Part shown: piece by piece, positions 14,065-15,867 of the stretch | Numbering within the stretch: position 1 is the first letter of the stretch | Layout: every line of letters starts with the position of its first letter | DNA from: an uncultured Erythrobacter sp. | GTDB taxonomy: Bacteria; Pseudomonadota; Alphaproteobacteria; Sphingomonadales; Sphingomonadaceae | Assembly (NCBI GenBank): GCA_913061345.1 | Contig: CAJXTZ010000054.1 | Span: 1 to 15,867, forward strand | Reading direction: 5' to 3' | Length of the DNA: 15,867 nucleotides | The notes under the pieces: generated by a model | What the model saw: only the letters and a program-made list of their open reading frames with translations | What the model was told of the DNA's origin: nothing | Databases searched by the model: none | Position numbers and translations under genes: made by a program

Positions 14065-15669
14065 ATGAGCAGGACCCCGACGCGGAAAAGCGCCCTGAAG
14101 AAGATTTCGCCTGTAGCGCCGGAGCCAGTGGCTCTGCCGGCTTCGGGGCGGGTGTTCGCAATCGTCATTGGGCTTGAAGACTATCGACCGGGCGGCAAGG
14201 ATCCGCTGAAGAAGGTCGACTACGCGCGGAATGACGCGCAAGGCTTCGCTGACGCGCTGGCGGCGATCTTCCCCCCCGAGCAACTTGATGCGCGATTCCT
14301 GCTCGATGCCGATGCCACGGTTAACTCGATCGATTACGAGCTTCACTCTACGATAGGCGCTTTGGAAGAAGAAGACCTTTTCGTCTTTTACTATGCGGGA
14401 CACGGATTCCACGGCGCCGGCGGCAATCGGCTGACGGGCTGGGATACGAACTCGCAATTTATCGATGGGTCGACAGTGCGACTTCGGGAAAGCTTGTTCG
14501 ACCGTTTCGAGCAGAGCCGCGGCAATCGTATGCTAGCGTTCGTCGACGCATGCGCGCGTGACTTCAAGGCGGCTGTTCCGGGGCGCGATATTGTTAGCGA
14601 CCTTGATCAGGAGGAATTGCGCGTCGCCTTGTCGGTCGAGCGTTATGCTGGCGTCTTTCTATCATGTGAGCCTGGTCAGGCTTCATATCCGGCGGATGCC
14701 CATCGGCATGGAGCGTGGACTTATTTCTTGCTTCAGGCGCTGCGCGGATCGGCGGAGGACGCACTGGACCGGGATCGCTATCTGACGGATCGGTCATTGC
14801 GTGATTACCTGACAGCGAAGGTTCCTGCATTCTTGCGCAAGGAAACCGAGATCAAGGGCCTGCAGCGCCCTCGTGCGATAATCGATTCCTCGCGCACATT
14901 CGCGATTTGGCAAGTTCCAGAAATATTGGCGCTAGGCGCCAATCAATTTTCAGACCTGCGGGTTGAGCCCGAGCGAGAGTATTTTGAGGCGATCGAAACG
15001 GGGAAGATTTCGTCACTGCCCGGCTTCAGTAGGAAGGTCCACTTCATACCCGACCGCGTGAACGACGCCGCCACGGGCTTTGTGCGTGATCGCCTGAAGG
15101 AAACCGTCGAAGAGGAAATGCAGGGCTATTACGATCATGTGAAGGAGGTTTTTGGCCTGAAACGGCGCGACCTCGCGCGCGACGATGATATTGGCCAGGC
15201 CAGCCTCAGCACCGATTATTTCCGGTTCTCCATCAATGCTGAGCAGGATGATTCCGATCCCTCCGGCTATGTCATAATCAGGCAGCTCGAGCTTCGCGAG
15301 GGTGGTGAGGCCAAGCTCGCCGACATCGACGACGTGTTCGGCAGCATGTTCGATGGCATCGTAGTTCAAAAGGGGGGTGATCCGCTCGATTTCGATGATT
15401 TGGTCGATAAGCTTGAGGACGTCGCGGACGCGCAGGGTGGAACGACACGGGATGAGCCGGCACGTGGGCGGGCCTATTATTTCGGGACGGACAATACCGT
15501 TCTCACCTTCGACACCGAAGAGAATTCGGTGCGGCTGTCGGCGCGAGGCAAGAAAGACTGTGCCGAATTGCTCCGCCGCGCATTGGAGTATCGGTTCGGT
15601 ACAGTGGCTCAATCTCCCCTGTTACGCGGGCCAACCAGTCCGCTCGCGCTCACCGACGGCCGAGACTAG
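14065..15669 (+). CDS. caspase-fold (C14) protease with unassigned C-terminal region
   Basis: The 534-aa protein has an N-terminal caspase-like peptidase domain (about 28-285). The catalytic dyad is intact: H113 in FVFYYAGHGFHG and C163 in FVDACARD. The first strand reads RVFAIVIGLEDY, and FLSCEPGQASYP (198-209) and GAWTYFLLQAL (216-226) are the usual late-domain strands. Bacterial caspases cut after basic residues and often act in immunity or regulated cell death; whether this one does is inference. The second half (about 290-534) has no domain I recognise. It is soluble, acidic, and mixes helical parts (DRLKETVEEEMQGYYDHVKE) with strand-like parts (DYFRFSI, YVIIRQLEL). No signal peptide or membrane segment is seen. 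A second gene follows after 50 bp and is cut by the contig end. The start has only a weak ribosome binding site. Confidence 0.88.
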   Translation: MSRTPTRKSALKKISPVAPEPVALPASGRVFAIVIGLEDYRPGGKDPLKKVDYARNDAQGFADALAAIFPPEQLDARFLLDADATVNSIDYELHSTIGALEEEDLFVFYYAGHGFHGAGGNRLTGWDTNSQFIDGSTVRLRESLFDRFEQSRGNRMLAFVDACARDFKAAVPGRDIVSDLDQEELRVALSVERYAGVFLSCEPGQASYPADAHRHGAWTYFLLQALRGSAEDALDRDRYLTDRSLRDYLTAKVPAFLRKETEIKGLQRPRAIIDSSRTFAIWQVPEILALGANQFSDLRVEPEREYFEAIETGKISSLPGFSRKVHFIPDRVNDAATGFVRDRLKETVEEEMQGYYDHVKEVFGLKRRDLARDDDIGQASLSTDYFRFSINAEQDDSDPSGYVIIRQLELREGGEAKLADIDDVFGSMFDGIVVQKGGDPLDFDDLVDKLEDVADAQGGTTRDEPARGRAYYFGTDNTVLTFDTEENSVRLSARGKKDCAELLRRALEYRFGTVAQSPLLRGPTSPLALTDGRD

Positions 15670-15707
15670 CGGAAATCCCTCGCCTTCAACTTTGCCCCCC
15701 GACTGAT

Positions 15708-15712
15708 AAGGA
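15708..15712 (+). promoter_or_regulatory. ribosome binding site of the truncated last gene
   Basis: AAGGA lies 7 nt before the ATG at 15720. It is clearly stronger than the site of the caspase gene and supports a genuine, co-transcribed second gene. Confidence 0.7.
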
Positions 15713-15719
15713 TCGGCCC

Positions 15720-15847
15720 ATGATCGAAATCCATGACGCGATACCCGACCATGAGGCACTGCTTGCACTCGCGCCCGAAGAGCTGGCGGGCAAGCTGCTG
15801 TTCCTCATGCGCGAGCGCTTCGAGCGCGACAAGAACCAGCTCCAGAC
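15720..15847 (+). CDS. 5' end of a gene downstream of the caspase, truncated by the contig end
   Basis: An ATG at 15720 opens a frame to the end of genuine sequence: about 43 residues beginning MIEIHDAIPDHEALLALAPE and ending KNQLQT. The LLALAPEELAGKLLFLMRER stretch resembles the N-terminus of proteins with a C-terminal Ymh/TIGR02391 domain, but this is recall from a short, compositionally simple segment and may be wrong. The gene is 50 bp after the caspase stop, on the same strand and with a good ribosome binding site, so it is probably in the same operon. Any translation beyond 15848 (CLLYTS) is adapter, not protein. Confidence 0.65.
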
Positions 15848-15867
15848 CTGTCTCTTATACACATCTG
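15848..15867. other. residual Nextera transposase adapter at the contig end
   Basis: The last 20 bases read CTGTCTCTTATACACATCTG. The first 19 are the exact Tn5 mosaic-end complement used in Nextera libraries, and the following G fits the read-2-side adapter. This is technical sequence left by incomplete trimming, so the biological sequence stops at or just before 15848. Confidence 0.97.

Noticed and set aside
1..15867. CRISPR array, tRNA, rRNA, insertion sequence or integrase
   Set aside because: I looked in all gaps for repeat-spacer structure, cloverleaf ends and transposase or integrase genes and saw none. The gaps, apart from 13616-14064, are too short.

Overview
The window looks like chromosomal DNA of an alphaproteobacterium, most likely a Sphingomonadales/Erythrobacteraceae-type aerobe. 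I infer this from the high-GC coding style and from the style of the protein families: single-domain PilZ, KorAB, and purF followed by a short-chain dehydrogenase. No rRNA, tRNA or other taxonomic marker is present. The right end is a real contig end: the last 20 bases are a Nextera transposase adapter, not genome.

Layout. 1-141 is the unidentified 3' end of a plus-strand gene, convergent with rppH (minus). A divergent intergenic region then leads to korA-korB, which encode a two-subunit 2-oxoacid:ferredoxin oxidoreductase. Next comes a leader with a 10-bp hairpin, then a membrane-anchored polyprenyl-phosphate sugar-1-phosphate transferase and a YdjM-like membrane metal-dependent hydrolase. 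A tight plus-strand run follows: CPD photolyase (TTG start), a cyclopropane-synthase-like methyltransferase, a class-C beta-lactamase-fold serine hydrolase whose start overlaps the preceding stop, and a TspO/MBR-related membrane protein. This run looks like an operon dealing with light or photo-oxidative and membrane-lipid stress (inference).

On the minus strand, ending 1 bp from the membrane protein, lie a stand-alone PilZ protein, an SDR oxidoreductase and purF. purF and the SDR gene are fused end to start (TGA directly followed by ATG). Upstream of purF is a 449-bp, visibly more AT-rich gap with an 8-bp inverted repeat and three TGTCAC hexamers spaced exactly 12 bp apart.

The gap leads into the most unusual part: a 534-aa caspase-fold (C14) protein with an intact His/Cys dyad and a C-terminal half I cannot assign, followed 50 bp later by a second gene with a strong ribosome binding site that is cut off by the contig end. 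Stand-alone bacterial caspases next to small accessory genes are often immune or self-killing modules, so this is the best candidate for an undescribed system. Its partner and outer boundary are missing from the assembly.
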